From positions 62,001 to 126,000 of the forward strand of contig NZ_SGXE01000002.1 of assembly GCF_004216895.1 (NCBI RefSeq): a DNA stretch of 64,000 nucleotides. Reading direction: 5' to 3'. The notes below the pieces were generated by a model. The model was not told where the DNA came from. It saw nothing but the letters and a program-made list of their open reading frames with translations, and made no database searches. Both the position numbers and the translations under genes were made by a program. How positions within the stretch are numbered: the stretch's first letter is position 1; the number at the start of each line of letters is the position of its first letter. This stretch comes from Aquimarina brevivitae. Lineage in GTDB: Bacteria > Bacteroidota > Bacteroidia > Flavobacteriales > Flavobacteriaceae. Positions 41,101-50,666 of this stretch are shown in pieces.

Positions 41101-43675
41101 AAACATACAACTCTTCTGCCGGGTAATGTCCTTGTTGTACCAATTCTGGAGCTTCTGTGTTACCGTCGGTAAATCCTACTTTAAAGTAGACTACCTCTTC
41201 TGTGTTATTGGTATCCCAATCGAACTTTATGGTATTGTCGAGATCTGAATCCGGTAGGGCCATCCAAGCGGTTCCCGGAGCCCCCTGTTCTACCACACGA
41301 TTTAGTGGGGAGGATTCAAAAATACTTTCTGCATAGGGGTTAGGGGCTATGGTTATACCCATGGCTGTAGTAAAATCTTCAGGATACTTGTCTTGATAGT
41401 ACGCACCAATAGCAGTGTTTACATCTACGGTTTGATAGCTGCCCGGTGCTGAATTACGTACAAACGGTAAATACTGCTTGTCTTGTCTGCCAAAACCATC
41501 ATATTCGATATGGGTAATGATATCTCTAAGGTCAGGAGTAGCTTTGATACCTATCTGTTGCTTGGCCCGCCCAAGACCATCAAAATAAGAAATACTTTCA
41601 ACAACATCTTTATTGTATTGAATGTCTAGGCTATCGGTGAGAGGTACTTGATAGGCTCTGGTAAACACATAATTTTCATTACTAAATACAGGTGCTTGAT
41701 AGGGCCTAGCGCTACATCCTTCAAAACTACCAGCCACTGCCGGACAAAGATCCTCAGCGTTGGCCACATAACCGTTTGGAGCGGTACATTGTTGTAGGGT
41801 TTGATCGGCATCTCCAAACCCATCACCATCAGTATCTGCATACCATACTGTACCCGGATTCAAAGAGGGGTCAGCATCATTACAATCTGTAACTGGCAAC
41901 ACAATAATTGTATAGCCTATACCCGGATTAGCACATTGCACAACAGTACTTGCTGCATAATTATCCTGATCGGTATCCAGGTACCAAACGGTATTTGGGT
42001 GAATGGCTGCATCGCTATCATTACAGTCAGTTAGCGGAAGCGCTGTTGTGGTATAACCCTGACCAGGACTGGTACATTGTGTAATTTTACTAATCGCAAA
42101 ACCATCTCCATCGGCGTCTAAGTACCAGTCTGGTGCTTGATCAATGGTATAGTTTATTGTAGTAGCTGGGCTCCAGCATCCGGTGCTATTGTTTCTGGAT
42201 CTAATGTAATAACTGCTACCGCTTGTTAAGGTGATAGAAGCTGAGGAATTAGCTAAGCTGGTTCCGTTGGCAGTGCTTTGCCAATACCAGGTAAACGTGT
42301 TCAATACGGGTCCTCTTGTTAAGATTGTGGCTCCACAATTGTTGACAACTGTAATGTTGTTCAAAGCAGGTGCATTCGGTATAGCATGTACTTGGTAGGA
42401 TACCGATCTTGCCGGGCTCCAGCATTGTGTGCTATTGTTTCTTGCTCTCAGGTAATAGGTATCACCACTAGTTCTGGTTACAGAAGTAGCCGAGTTAGTA
42501 GTGCTAGTGCCTCCAGATGTACTTTGCCAGTACCAGGTCTCTCCACTAGGTGGATTGCCTCGAGTAAGTAGTGTACTACCACAGTTAGTAGCAACTGATG
42601 GAGCCGAGGGCATATTAGGGTTTTGGTGTATCGTATAATTGAGTACGGTTGTTGCGCTCCAACATCCTGATGTATTGTTCCTAGCCCTTAAATAATAAGT
42701 GTTTCCGGTCGTTCTGGTAATTGCGACAGCAGAATTTGCTGTACTGGTACCTCCGGAACTACTCTGCCAATACCAAGTGATACCATTAGGTGGTGTTCCT
42801 CTTTTAAGCACAGTTTTGCCGCATTGGTTATCTATGGTAGCGGTTGGTTTGCCAGGTTTTTGGTTTACCGTATAATTGATTCTTTTTGATGGTCCCCAAC
42901 ATCCTGAGGCATTATTTCTACCTCTAAGATAGATAGTACCATCAGAGGTTTTGGTTAAGCTTTGACTGGCATTTGTAGTACTGGTCCCTGTAGCACTATT
43001 CTGCCAATACCAGGTTTCAAAGGACTGATTATGCGCTCCTTTTTCAATTGTTGTGCTGCCACAGTTTTTTACAATAGAAAATGTGGTGGTTGATGCACTT
43101 CGCTCATCAATCTGACCGTTGCAGTTGTTATCGATATTATCTTTAATACATGGCTCAGTCGCCCCAGGATTAACCGCAGTATTTGTATCATTACAATCTC
43201 CACCTATACTGATGTAGCCGCTAGGTTGAGTGCAGCTAGTGATAGAGTTATTTGAGAGACCATACCCATCGCCATCTGCATCTCGATACCATACTTTATC
43301 AATATTAATATTAGGATTATTGTCATTGCAATCATTGGCATTGCTTACGTATCCAGTTATGGGGTAGCAATTTTTTCTAGAATCAGCACTATTACCATAC
43401 CCATCACCGTCTGCATCACGATACCAGGTTCTTAACCCTTTTACAGAGCTATCCGTATCATCACAGTCAAAGGTTCCTTTAGCGATATAACCATTTGGCT
43501 TAGTAACGGAACACATTGATTGTAATCCGTGGTACCCATCTCCGTCTGCATCTCTATACCATCGGGTAGCATTGGGATCCACATCGCTACAATCATCTCC
43601 ACCAGATGGTGGCATCAATTGACTCCATCCTACAAATGGTAAACATAGTATTAAGTATATATATAATTTTTTCAT
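38168..43675 (-). CDS. Exported RHS effector with zincin-like C-terminal tip
   Basis: 1835 residues. Signal peptide 1-19. Residues 25-192 hold WYRDADGDGYG repeats with a full MopE-type motif (NPGATEPC..DNNCNGQIDE). About 195-520 are four Ig-like repeats of about 80 residues (WYWQS..GTS, YYLRARNN..CWS), then three more DADGDG repeats (to about 655), a DUF6443 region (about 663-830) and YD/RHS repeats. The core is DHLGNIR (about 1480), GRWMNLDP (about 1567) and MDPDGM (1599-1604), where RHS proteins self-cleave. The variable tip (1608-1835) contains HELGHNLGYGPGH (His1752, Glu1753, His1756, His1764) and Met1771 in GGGLMG, a metzincin-like arrangement with the third His two residues late. Likely a secreted metallopeptidase toxin. 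Confidence 0.85.
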   Translation of the reverse strand: MKKLYIYLILCLPFVGWSQLMPPSGGDDCSDVDPNATRWYRDADGDGYHGLQSMCSVTKPNGYIAKGTFDCDDTDSSVKGLRTWYRDADGDGYGNSADSRKNCYPITGYVSNANDCNDNNPNINIDKVWYRDADGDGYGLSNNSITSCTQPSGYISIGGDCNDTNTAVNPGATEPCIKDNIDNNCNGQIDERSASTTTFSIVKNCGSTTIEKGAHNQSFETWYWQNSATGTSTTNASQSLTKTSDGTIYLRGRNNASGCWGPSKRINYTVNQKPGKPTATIDNQCGKTVLKRGTPPNGITWYWQSSSGGTSTANSAVAITRTTGNTYYLRARNNTSGCWSATTVLNYTIHQNPNMPSAPSVATNCGSTLLTRGNPPSGETWYWQSTSGGTSTTNSATSVTRTSGDTYYLRARNNSTQCWSPARSVSYQVHAIPNAPALNNITVVNNCGATILTRGPVLNTFTWYWQSTANGTSLANSSASITLTSGSSYYIRSRNNSTGCWSPATTINYTIDQAPDWYLDADGDGFAISKITQCTSPGQGYTTTALPLTDCNDSDAAIHPNTVWYLDTDQDNYAASTVVQCANPGIGYTIIVLPVTDCNDADPSLNPGTVWYADTDGDGFGDADQTLQQCTAPNGYVANAEDLCPAVAGSFEGCSARPYQAPVFSNENYVFTRAYQVPLTDSLDIQYNKDVVESISYFDGLGRAKQQIGIKATPDLRDIITHIEYDGFGRQDKQYLPFVRNSAPGSYQTVDVNTAIGAYYQDKYPEDFTTAMGITIAPNPYAESIFESSPLNRVVEQGAPGTAWMALPDSDLDNTIKFDWDTNNTEEVVYFKVGFTDGNTEAPELVQQGHYPAEELYVSITKDENWQPTDGDLRTTREYKDKQGRVILKRTFIDTPPLGETEGVDTYYVYDDYGNLTYVLPPKVNTDDGVSSNELNELCYQYKYDYRNRLIEKKIPGKGWEYIVYNKLDQPVLTQDANQRANNEWLFTKYDVLGRVAYTGIKSDDRDRLVLQDEINAFTGNLWVDRDVSQLIGGVAMYYNNGGYPNTLSAEVLTVNYYDDYEVGDIIVFNPANGAGTWEGMTATANAKGLPTVSQVKVLETETDNWITTATYYDNKGRAWETHLVNEYLGTEDWVLNKLDFAGKVLKTRSMHIKDGQTLVTVDTFEYDHMGRLLNQQQTINNQDTEQIVANTYDELGQLVSKNIGGQLSPSGGAGGGLQQVDYTYNIRGWLKGINDVTNLGNDLFGFGINYNDPQNGATALYNGNISETLWRTANDDIQRHYTYDYDALNRITAGTSSDNRYNLSNVSYDKMGNLLTLQRGGHINEAATSFGVMDDLTYSYYDGGNKLKAVAEASPEPFGFTKNATTGTDYTYDANGNMVTDNNKGITGISYNHLNLPTTVNVNTNAHNGNITYIYDATGAKLRKIATEGSAVTTTDYAGNYIYKNGNLEFFNTPEGYIEPTVTSSGVERYDYVYQFKDHLGNIRLSYADNDKDGKIDVLRNDADVDGDNDNAHEILEEKNYYPFGLQHKGYNDLIVSEHNYGFGGKEEQDELGLGWIDITARNYNPELGRWMNLDPLAEQMRRHSPYNYAFDNPIYFMDPDGMMPVSGGDDDVIKKVSNTKRAGNRVQRDVSVTVTLSVVAGPNDDLTKTMFSKKSGTISLSNFEGKASAYNVDADLLSNDNVTDFNIEYKVVSSLDDVGENDHVMMLVDEIPALTASGKDPVGKAELGGRVSAVERGTLSNGSFNEASQHELGHNLGYGPGHSKGGGLMGASINGNTALSKIDRGKMVGGEYGMLVHSQGDGTYKESNNGGTEYKTSIKTQAQKFIKKNKITQ
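42140..43095 (-). repeat. Four tandem about 240-bp repeats in the RHS stalk
   Basis: The word CTCCAGCAT or its variants recurs at 42171, 42417, 42657 and 42894 (periods 246, 240 and 237). Each unit encodes one Ig-like domain. DNA similarity between units would allow copy-number change by recombination. Confidence 0.85.
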
Positions 43676-43686
43676 CTCTTAGCGAT

Positions 43687-46600
43687 TTAATTTTTGTAAT
43701 TGTATTTGTTTTCTGAAATCAGATGGCCATCGTTATCTTTTATAAGCTGTAATCGCCCTAAAGAATCATATTGATAGCTAGTGGTATACCCGCGTGGATC
43801 AGTTACACTTTTGATTCCGATTAACGGGTCATAGGTATAGGTGGTAACCGCTGAATTTGAAAAATAGGGATGCGCCCTTAGGGTATTTAACTTTTCTTGT
43901 AATGCTATTTCTTCTAGATTGGTGTTTTCTTGATCAGAGTCAGCCTGTATAGCAGCGATTAAATCCAATAAATCCTGTGGCATATCAGTATATGAGGCAT
44001 TGGTAATTTTTGCCACTGGATATTGCTTGTGATATCCCCAAATAAAAATGCTGTGGATGCCATTTGGCTGTGCTATTTCTATAGGATTGAGACTACTGTC
44101 GTATTTATGATATACAATTCTGGATTCAGGTTCTGATGCGCCTTTTCCTACCTGGATTTCTGAAGGTACATATAGACCGTTGCCTTCTTGTCGGTATAGC
44201 GTTTGTTTTTGTCCCAGTAGCGTAGTGGTCTGTTCTCCACCAATACTATCTACTTGAAAACGTTCTACCTTGACCACTTCAGTTAATCTATTGGCATCAA
44301 CCATAGCCATATGTGCTGTAGAGGAGAAATCCTTTGGGTAATAAAATGTGGTTTGTAAACTATCGCTGGTGTTTAACACTTTTTTTGTGGTTCTGGGAAG
44401 ATAATCGATAGCGGGGTCAAAATCCGTTTCATTGATCGTGGTTACTTTTTTATCCTCGAAATACTGTGTGGAAATCGTTTGGTTTAGATTACCCGCGCCA
44501 GCCTGAATTAGGTTTCTACGCAGTTGTAATGTTGATAACGAAAAATCCTGTAAACAGATACTATTTGGATCGTCGCAAGCTGGTGGAGGCATCGGAGCAG
44601 GAGAGGCTGCAGTACCGTTAGGTCCTAAAACATCAGAGGTCGATCCTAAACTACCACCAGTCCATAGGGGTTCTAAATAGCGATATCTATATTGATTTGT
44701 GGACTCGTCAAAATAAATTTGAATGTACTTCGTACTGTTGTCTTCATTGTGATCCAAGGATAGACTCACTGTCGAATAATACAATGGGTTTTCATAATAG
44801 CTTTCACTGGTAGCTAAGGTGTCGTTATCTTTATTGAAAACATAATTTATTGCCTCTTTACCTACCTTGTAGTTGGCTACAAAATTATTGGTATACGGTC
44901 TTTTGCCAAAAGATGTTATTCCATCGGAGCCTATATTAAATTGATGAAACGTATACCCATTATGGTCATCTGCAGTAGGCATAGTACTCTGTTGTATAAC
45001 CTTTACTGCTTGATATACCACGTGGGGTTGATTACTTGAGCTACCGGATAATCTATGTAAGGTTGTAATGATTTGATTGTCTATACCATCTGACATTGTT
45101 CGGGTCACCGTATAGGCTAGGTTAGGATTGAAAATAACCCTACCAGAGCTGCCATTACTACTGGTGGTATATCGATATACTTTAGAAGAGGCTAGGGTTG
45201 CATTGTCTTCATAATCTTTTATTGATTTTATTCGTAATCCTGCTTTTAGAAATTCGCCATTGCTCTCTGAGGTATCAAAAGTTTCTTCTCGATACACCCG
45301 TACATATTGATAACCACTCATGGCATTTACCAGGGTTAGTTGGTAATTTCCTGCCGCTAGGTAAATTTGTCGTTTATCAGCAGAACCATAGGAACTCCAT
45401 AGCATGTTAACCGAATACTGACCAGTCGACTGATTTATGATTTGATTATAGGGTAGCGGATCAGCATTATATGCAGGAGAAGAAGGGTTGTCTGACATAT
45501 GTTTAAACAAATACGCAGCCGCATTATTTTGTCCTTCGATATTATACTCTAACTCGTAGGTATAGCCCTCTGGTATGGTAAATACCGAACTATTAATTTT
45601 TGGAGGGAATTGGTATTTATCTATACAGTAACTACCACAAACTGCACTATTAGTTTCATCTTCACCACCGGTTAGGCTTAATGATCCATATACAACTTCT
45701 CTTGTTTCGGTTGTAGCAGAGGATCCAGTAATAGCTCTATGTTGTTCATACTCAAAAATGCTATGCCCACCCGTAGGATATGTTATTTTAGAAAGCATTC
45801 CTATTTTCATATATCCAAAATCGGGAGTTCGGTCTGCTCCTGTATATTTATCACCATTTTTTACATAACTTGGATACAGTACATCGTTGTTTTTTCCATT
45901 ATAATATCCTAAGTAATCCTGGGCCCGCGAATTTTTATGAGGTAGTTGTTGGGGTGAAATGTATGTCAAGGAATAGGTTTTGGATTCGGTGTTTGAGCTA
46001 CCAAATATTTCAACTTGATCGAGCTTAAGTCGCAATTCCATATGGTGCTTAGAGGCGGGATTTTCGTTAGCCGTAATACCGAAGTAACTGTGATAAAGTT
46101 TTACTCTTTTTATTGGGTTGTTTAAAACTGGCGGGCTGTCATTTGCTAAATTGGGAGCGTGAATAGTAATTTCATCAATCGCAGAAGCTACCGTCAACGG
46201 TAAATCCAAGCGGTTCTTTAATAGCATAGAAACCAAAAGATTGTTATTATAGCTTATTGAGGTAAGCATCTTTTGACTTATCCAAGTTTGCGGTATGAAT
46301 GAGCCACCCTTAGCTGCACTTATAGTGTGTCCTCCGGGGTTTTCTCTTAATTGGTTGGTAACGTGGCTAACCGGTGATGAGGTAAATGGCTCTGACCAAT
46401 AACCAGTACTGGTATAGTTAAATTCATAGGTGTCTTGTTGAAGTGGAGAGATGATTTTGGTAAGCAACCAAGAAGACACATATTCTTTTACAATACCTCC
46501 AACAGAGCCAGCATCGTTACCTTGCGTTTTTGTAAGTTCTAATTCCTCAAAAATATATTGCGTACCGTTTTCACTGGTTACTAACCATTTATTTATATAT

Positions 46601-47244
46601 CCAGATCCAAGATAGGTAACTTTATTTCTTGGATTTTTTAAACATTTCGCTGTAAGGGTTTCAGGGTCAATTACCACCATATCATTTAAACCTGGGGCAT
46701 TGATACTATAGTAATCTAGCTCTATGTCTATTCTATTGTCGTTAACATCTTCTAGAAAATCAAAATACGCAATTGCTTCTTGTGCGGAGTCAAAGGAAAA
46801 ATTATTTTCTCTATACTGCAGATAAGAAGCTCTAATAGTAGTATTGAAAATGGTATTGTAATCTGAAAAAATATAGTCGTCTGGCATTCCGTTGACAATT
46901 CTCGAAACACGTCCACCTATATTTAGATTCCAACTTAAACCAACATTTGTAGCTTGTTGTTCTACCTTTATAGCTTGACCGTCATAGGTTAATGCCATTG
47001 GTAGAGTAAATTCCTTGCCGGTATGTTGATAAAGCGGTATACTAACATTGGCAGTACCTGTATACAAACCTACGTCGGTATTACCATAGCGTTGAAATGC
47101 TGCAGTTTCGGGTGATTTGGCAGCAGCTGCGATTCTGGAGAGTTCCCCTCCATAATCAATACTTAGATCATTTTGGCTATTATCTTGCGCCAAGCAAGTA
47201 AGTCCTGCTAGTAGGAGAAAGGCCAGTATTTGTCTTGAAATCAT
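43687..47244 (-). CDS. Exported RHS/YD-repeat companion protein
   Basis: A 1185-residue protein with signal peptide 1-20 (LLLAGLTCLAQ). The N-terminal part is SpvB/TcB-like as found in Bacteroidota RHS loci: DVGLYTGTANVSIPLYQHTG, FTLPMALTYDG, then GLSWNLNIGGRVSRIVNG. The long middle is beta-rich. The end has two classic YD repeats (TYTYDPLIGIKSVTDPRG, YTTSYQYDSLGRLQLIKDND) and then stops, with no core or toxin tip. The effector gene follows after 11 bp, so it may complete a two-part shell, like TcB with TcC. That assembly is an inference. Confidence 0.78.
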   Translation of the reverse strand: MISRQILAFLLLAGLTCLAQDNSQNDLSIDYGGELSRIAAAAKSPETAAFQRYGNTDVGLYTGTANVSIPLYQHTGKEFTLPMALTYDGQAIKVEQQATNVGLSWNLNIGGRVSRIVNGMPDDYIFSDYNTIFNTTIRASYLQYRENNFSFDSAQEAIAYFDFLEDVNDNRIDIELDYYSINAPGLNDMVVIDPETLTAKCLKNPRNKVTYLGSGYINKWLVTSENGTQYIFEELELTKTQGNDAGSVGGIVKEYVSSWLLTKIISPLQQDTYEFNYTSTGYWSEPFTSSPVSHVTNQLRENPGGHTISAAKGGSFIPQTWISQKMLTSISYNNNLLVSMLLKNRLDLPLTVASAIDEITIHAPNLANDSPPVLNNPIKRVKLYHSYFGITANENPASKHHMELRLKLDQVEIFGSSNTESKTYSLTYISPQQLPHKNSRAQDYLGYYNGKNNDVLYPSYVKNGDKYTGADRTPDFGYMKIGMLSKITYPTGGHSIFEYEQHRAITGSSATTETREVVYGSLSLTGGEDETNSAVCGSYCIDKYQFPPKINSSVFTIPEGYTYELEYNIEGQNNAAAYLFKHMSDNPSSPAYNADPLPYNQIINQSTGQYSVNMLWSSYGSADKRQIYLAAGNYQLTLVNAMSGYQYVRVYREETFDTSESNGEFLKAGLRIKSIKDYEDNATLASSKVYRYTTSSNGSSGRVIFNPNLAYTVTRTMSDGIDNQIITTLHRLSGSSSNQPHVVYQAVKVIQQSTMPTADDHNGYTFHQFNIGSDGITSFGKRPYTNNFVANYKVGKEAINYVFNKDNDTLATSESYYENPLYYSTVSLSLDHNEDNSTKYIQIYFDESTNQYRYRYLEPLWTGGSLGSTSDVLGPNGTAASPAPMPPPACDDPNSICLQDFSLSTLQLRRNLIQAGAGNLNQTISTQYFEDKKVTTINETDFDPAIDYLPRTTKKVLNTSDSLQTTFYYPKDFSSTAHMAMVDANRLTEVVKVERFQVDSIGGEQTTTLLGQKQTLYRQEGNGLYVPSEIQVGKGASEPESRIVYHKYDSSLNPIEIAQPNGIHSIFIWGYHKQYPVAKITNASYTDMPQDLLDLIAAIQADSDQENTNLEEIALQEKLNTLRAHPYFSNSAVTTYTYDPLIGIKSVTDPRGYTTSYQYDSLGRLQLIKDNDGHLISENKYNYKN

Positions 47245-47279
47245 AGTGTAGCTTTATAATTTTTTTACTTAACTACACT
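47245..47279 (-). promoter_or_regulatory. Inverted repeat just upstream of the RHS companion start
   Basis: AGTGTAG (47245-47251) and CTACACT (47273-47279) flank 21 AT-rich bases and touch the ATG region of the RHS companion. In the RNA this would fold over the ribosome entry site. The 99-bp gap to the CHAT gene contains no strong terminator. Confidence 0.35.
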
Positions 47280-47343
47280 GATGTTCTTTAGGTCATAAAA
47301 TTGTTACTACGGAATTTTAAAAAAAATCAAAAAAAATAAAAAG

Positions 47344-50148
47344 TTACTTTTTCCTTCGTTGATAGATATAGGCAGTCAAGAAGATAATTATTAGGCACAA
47401 ACCGATACAAAGCAGTATTATTTGGTAATTGTGTTGGGGTAGTAATTGCCCAGTATCGCCAATAAGAATAAGTGATGCCCAATAGTGCGGAGAAGCTTCT
47501 GCACCCTTATGATTTTTAAGATACTCCAATTTGGCTTTATGCAAGGCTTCGGGTTTTGTAGCTCCTTCACTAAGGTGCTTATAAAAGTTTTTGGTGATTT
47601 CTGCAGTTGTCTTGTCATTAGTACTCCATAAGGTGGGTATAACGGTATGGGCTCCAGATTTAAAGAAACCTCTTGCCAGGCTTAGCACCCCTTCGCCCCG
47701 TCGAATTTCTCCTATAGAAGTATTACAGGCACTTAGTACGACAAGTTCTGCCTGACTTTGCAAACTATTTAGTTCTAATTCGGTTAATTTTTCATTTCGA
47801 AATGCAATCCAAGGAGCTACCTGATCTGAGGCATCTGCATGCGTTGCCAGATGGATAATTTTATACTTGTTCAGTTCGGTTATAAAATTTTCTTTTGTTG
47901 CCTGGTTTTCCAAAAGTAAGCTTCCGCTATAGTAGTTTTCAATAGCTTCAAGTTCTTGTTTGCTGCTGGGTAACGCTGCTAAGTTGTTGGAAAACTTAAG
48001 AGGAGCAACACCAAACAAATCATGTTCAGGTTTTCTGGTAAGGCTTGAGTTTTTTTCAAGAAAGGATAAAGAATACGCATAAGCTATTTGACATTGTTCA
48101 ATAAGATAGGCAGGTTGATCTGTATTGGTAAGTAAAGCCTCAAAAGGAATAAAGTTTAGCACATGATCGGTGATGATGGTTACTTTTTTACCTTCTACTA
48201 TTCTTCGTAGTTCAGCAGGAAACAGGTTTTGGTAGATGGCAAATGCTTTAGCATTATAGTTTTTTTGATCCTCTATTGTTTGGAAAGGTTTATCAAGCAG
48301 ACCTCTGAGTGTTTTAATATCATCGATTAGTGTAGCAATATTGTTTATTTTATAGAGCTTATTCTGATCTTTAGATATAATCATTCCATAGGCATATGGA
48401 GTGGTATAGCCCATTCTTTCTGCCATAGCGAATTGAATAATGATTTCATTACTTTTGACGTTTACTTTTGATAATGGTAAAACATCTGGCATTTTTCTTG
48501 AAACAAAATAGCCAGGATAATAGTGGGATATGGAATCGTGAAAACGACGTAATTCTTCTTTTTTATCAAAAATTGCAATAGCAATAGCATCTTTTTTGGT
48601 GCCGGTAGCTGTTTGTTTTTCTTCTTGTAAAAAAGAAATACTATTTTTAAACTCCAATTCTCTTCGAAGCAAAGCTTCCGGAAGTTTTGCTTTACCGATA
48701 TTTAGGTCCTTCATTAATAGTAAAGACTTATTTTTTTCCATGAGATAAAAGCCTTTTTCTAATAAATTACCTTGATAACATGCTTCTAAACCTAAAATAT
48801 AAATCTCTGAAGCGAGATCACGCCATTGAAGTTTTGTTTGCGGTGAGGCATCGGAGGTCAACATCAGCTCTATAAGATTATCAGCTAAATCTAAAGTAGC
48901 CAAAGCGTTATGGTAAGAAGTAGCATCTTTAGTAGTTCCTGCATTATCTATATGCGCTTCTACTTTGGCTTTTAACACTTCTAATAATTCTGATTTTTCT
49001 TTTACAGCATTTAACTGTTGTTGATTGGGTTGCCAATTAGGCCTTTTTTCTTTAGCGTCAAAAAAGGCTTCAATTGATTGCTTGTAGCATTGGATTGCTT
49101 TAGTGTAGTTTCCTTTTTTATAAGCAACCTTACCATTACCAAAATAAATTAATTTTAATAAATGAGGTGCCTGATCCACCAATTCTAAGGATTTGTTAAA
49201 AAAAGTAATAGCTTTATCAGTGTCAACATCCACGTGGGCTAATCCTAGGTTGTAGTAGGTAGAAGATAATAAGCCTTTGTGTTCTAATTCTTCTGCTATA
49301 GTAAGACTTTTTTTATAGTAGTTTATCGCTTTGAGAAGGTTTTTATTATTTTTACTTATCAAGTAATCTTCATCCCCTCTCTCGTGGTATTGGACTCCTA
49401 AATTTAATAGGATTAAATAACTATCTTTTTGGTTGGGTTCTTTAAGGAGTTTCGATAAAGAGTCAGCGGTTAAAAGGTGCCGAATAACCTCTTTACTAGT
49501 TTTTTTTTGCCCCATATTTCTATAGGAAAATGCTACTTCAATGTGGTTTTTAATTATTTTTTCTTGATCTACTTTTGGGTCAAGAAATTCAAATATTTTG
49601 AGCTGGTTTTCAACGGCATTATAGGGGTCTTCCAGAATATCATAAATTTCTGATAAATAACCGTACCCTATGATATTCAACTTTTTGTTTTTAAAAGGTA
49701 CAGCTTTAGTAATAGCTACAATTGCTTTATCGTATTGTTCGTATTTTTTGTAAGCAAAACCTAAATTAAGATAACTATTTTTTAATAGTTGCTCATCAAA
49801 GGGAACTGCCTTTTTTTTAGCATCAATTGCTAGTTTAGTATATAAAATGGTGTTGTCTTTATCTTTTTTTCGATAATAATATTTACCCAATTCATGAGCG
49901 TCATCACCAAGTTGTTTAAAATTATTATCAATTTTATAGTGATTAAATAACTGAGTGTATTGAATTTTTTTTATCGAATCAGTAGCCGTACTGGATAGTA
50001 TAATATCTAATGCAGTTGATATATCCTGAGCAAATGAAGTGTAGGAAATGAGAAGGAAAGTAAAAAAATGTAAGAAGGGAAAGAGAGGTCGCCTTCTTAC
50101 ATTTTTTGTAGTGTATTGAACAATAAAATATTTCTTAAATACCTCCAT
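47344..50148 (-). CDS. Membrane-anchored TPR-CHAT protease-like protein
   Basis: A caspase-like CHAT protein with tetratricopeptide repeats. The ATG at 50148 is preferred over an upstream GTG at 50166; numbering here is from the GTG (940 residues). Signal peptide about 28-47 (FLHFFTFLLISYTSFAQ), helical TPR array about 60-480, CHAT domain about 560-905. The His-Cys dyad is intact: His776 in HLATHAD and Cys814 in VVLSACNTSIGE, followed by GEGVLSLARGFF and VIPTLWSTND. One helix near 914-935 and a QRRKK tail close the protein, placing TPR and CHAT in the periplasm. It overlaps the preceding lipoprotein gene by 14 bp. Confidence 0.88.
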   Translation of the reverse strand: MEVFKKYFIVQYTTKNVRRRPLFPFLHFFTFLLISYTSFAQDISTALDIILSSTATDSIKKIQYTQLFNHYKIDNNFKQLGDDAHELGKYYYRKKDKDNTILYTKLAIDAKKKAVPFDEQLLKNSYLNLGFAYKKYEQYDKAIVAITKAVPFKNKKLNIIGYGYLSEIYDILEDPYNAVENQLKIFEFLDPKVDQEKIIKNHIEVAFSYRNMGQKKTSKEVIRHLLTADSLSKLLKEPNQKDSYLILLNLGVQYHERGDEDYLISKNNKNLLKAINYYKKSLTIAEELEHKGLLSSTYYNLGLAHVDVDTDKAITFFNKSLELVDQAPHLLKLIYFGNGKVAYKKGNYTKAIQCYKQSIEAFFDAKEKRPNWQPNQQQLNAVKEKSELLEVLKAKVEAHIDNAGTTKDATSYHNALATLDLADNLIELMLTSDASPQTKLQWRDLASEIYILGLEACYQGNLLEKGFYLMEKNKSLLLMKDLNIGKAKLPEALLRRELEFKNSISFLQEEKQTATGTKKDAIAIAIFDKKEELRRFHDSISHYYPGYFVSRKMPDVLPLSKVNVKSNEIIIQFAMAERMGYTTPYAYGMIISKDQNKLYKINNIATLIDDIKTLRGLLDKPFQTIEDQKNYNAKAFAIYQNLFPAELRRIVEGKKVTIITDHVLNFIPFEALLTNTDQPAYLIEQCQIAYAYSLSFLEKNSSLTRKPEHDLFGVAPLKFSNNLAALPSSKQELEAIENYYSGSLLLENQATKENFITELNKYKIIHLATHADASDQVAPWIAFRNEKLTELELNSLQSQAELVVLSACNTSIGEIRRGEGVLSLARGFFKSGAHTVIPTLWSTNDKTTAEITKNFYKHLSEGATKPEALHKAKLEYLKNHKGAEASPHYWASLILIGDTGQLLPQHNYQIILLCIGLCLIIIFLTAYIYQRRKK

Positions 50149-50617
50149 GGAGTGGTACTTCTTCACAAGAATTATAAACGGTATTGTCTATTAATGTAAG
50201 TGTATACCCTAATATAGTTGGCATTTCGTCATCGGGTTTAGGCGTTGTCGTCGGATCATTTTCTACAACGGCCTTGGCGTCAGTAGCATTGTTTTGTCCA
50301 TCAGTTTTAATGACATCATACAACTCTTGACAAGGCACACGCCATTCGTCTACTTCTATACAAGCATCCTCATTAAGAACAAGAACTCGACTAAACATAT
50401 GTTCTCTGGCATAAGCTTCGAAATCGTCTCTTTGCTGTGGTGTCCATTCTCTTGGATAACGTACAAAAAAATTGCACCATTCAGTATTGAGCCAATGCTT
50501 AGAAGATTCTTCAACTGTTAATGATTGTTCACTTCCGTTAATTTCTTGTTCTTCTGTTGAGCATCCTTGTATTCCAATCACAAGAATCGCTACGAGTACT
50601 AAAGCGATTTTTTTCAT
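50135..50617 (-). CDS. Small lipoprotein beside the CHAT gene
   Basis: A 160-residue lipoprotein: MKKIALVLVAILVIGIQGC with Cys19. The mature part has four Cys (NTEWCNFFVRYPREW, NEDACIEVDEWRVPCQELYD, NSCEEVP), suggesting two disulphides, and an acidic/Pro-Thr linker (ENDPTTTPKPDDEMP). No family recognised. It is first in the leftward operon, overlaps the CHAT gene and is divergent from the sigma factor gene by 89 bp. The same cellular compartment as the CHAT domain makes it a candidate substrate, regulator or inhibitor; this is not proven. Confidence 0.7.
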   Translation of the reverse strand: MKKIALVLVAILVIGIQGCSTEEQEINGSEQSLTVEESSKHWLNTEWCNFFVRYPREWTPQQRDDFEAYAREHMFSRVLVLNEDACIEVDEWRVPCQELYDVIKTDGQNNATDAKAVVENDPTTTPKPDDEMPTILGYTLTLIDNTVYNSCEEVPLHGGI

Positions 50618-50647
50618 AAAAATATGTTTTTGTTTTAAAATTATTAG

Positions 50648-50666
50648 TATGTTCCCTTATCATACA
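50648..50666. promoter_or_regulatory. Inverted repeat with ECF-like -35 word in divergent promoter region
   Basis: GTATG (50648-50652) and CATAC (50662-50666) flank TTCCCTTAT. On the minus strand the element contains GGGAAC, like the -35 box of many ECF sigma factors, about 35 bases before the lipoprotein ATG. A -10 box cannot be assigned. Confidence 0.3.
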
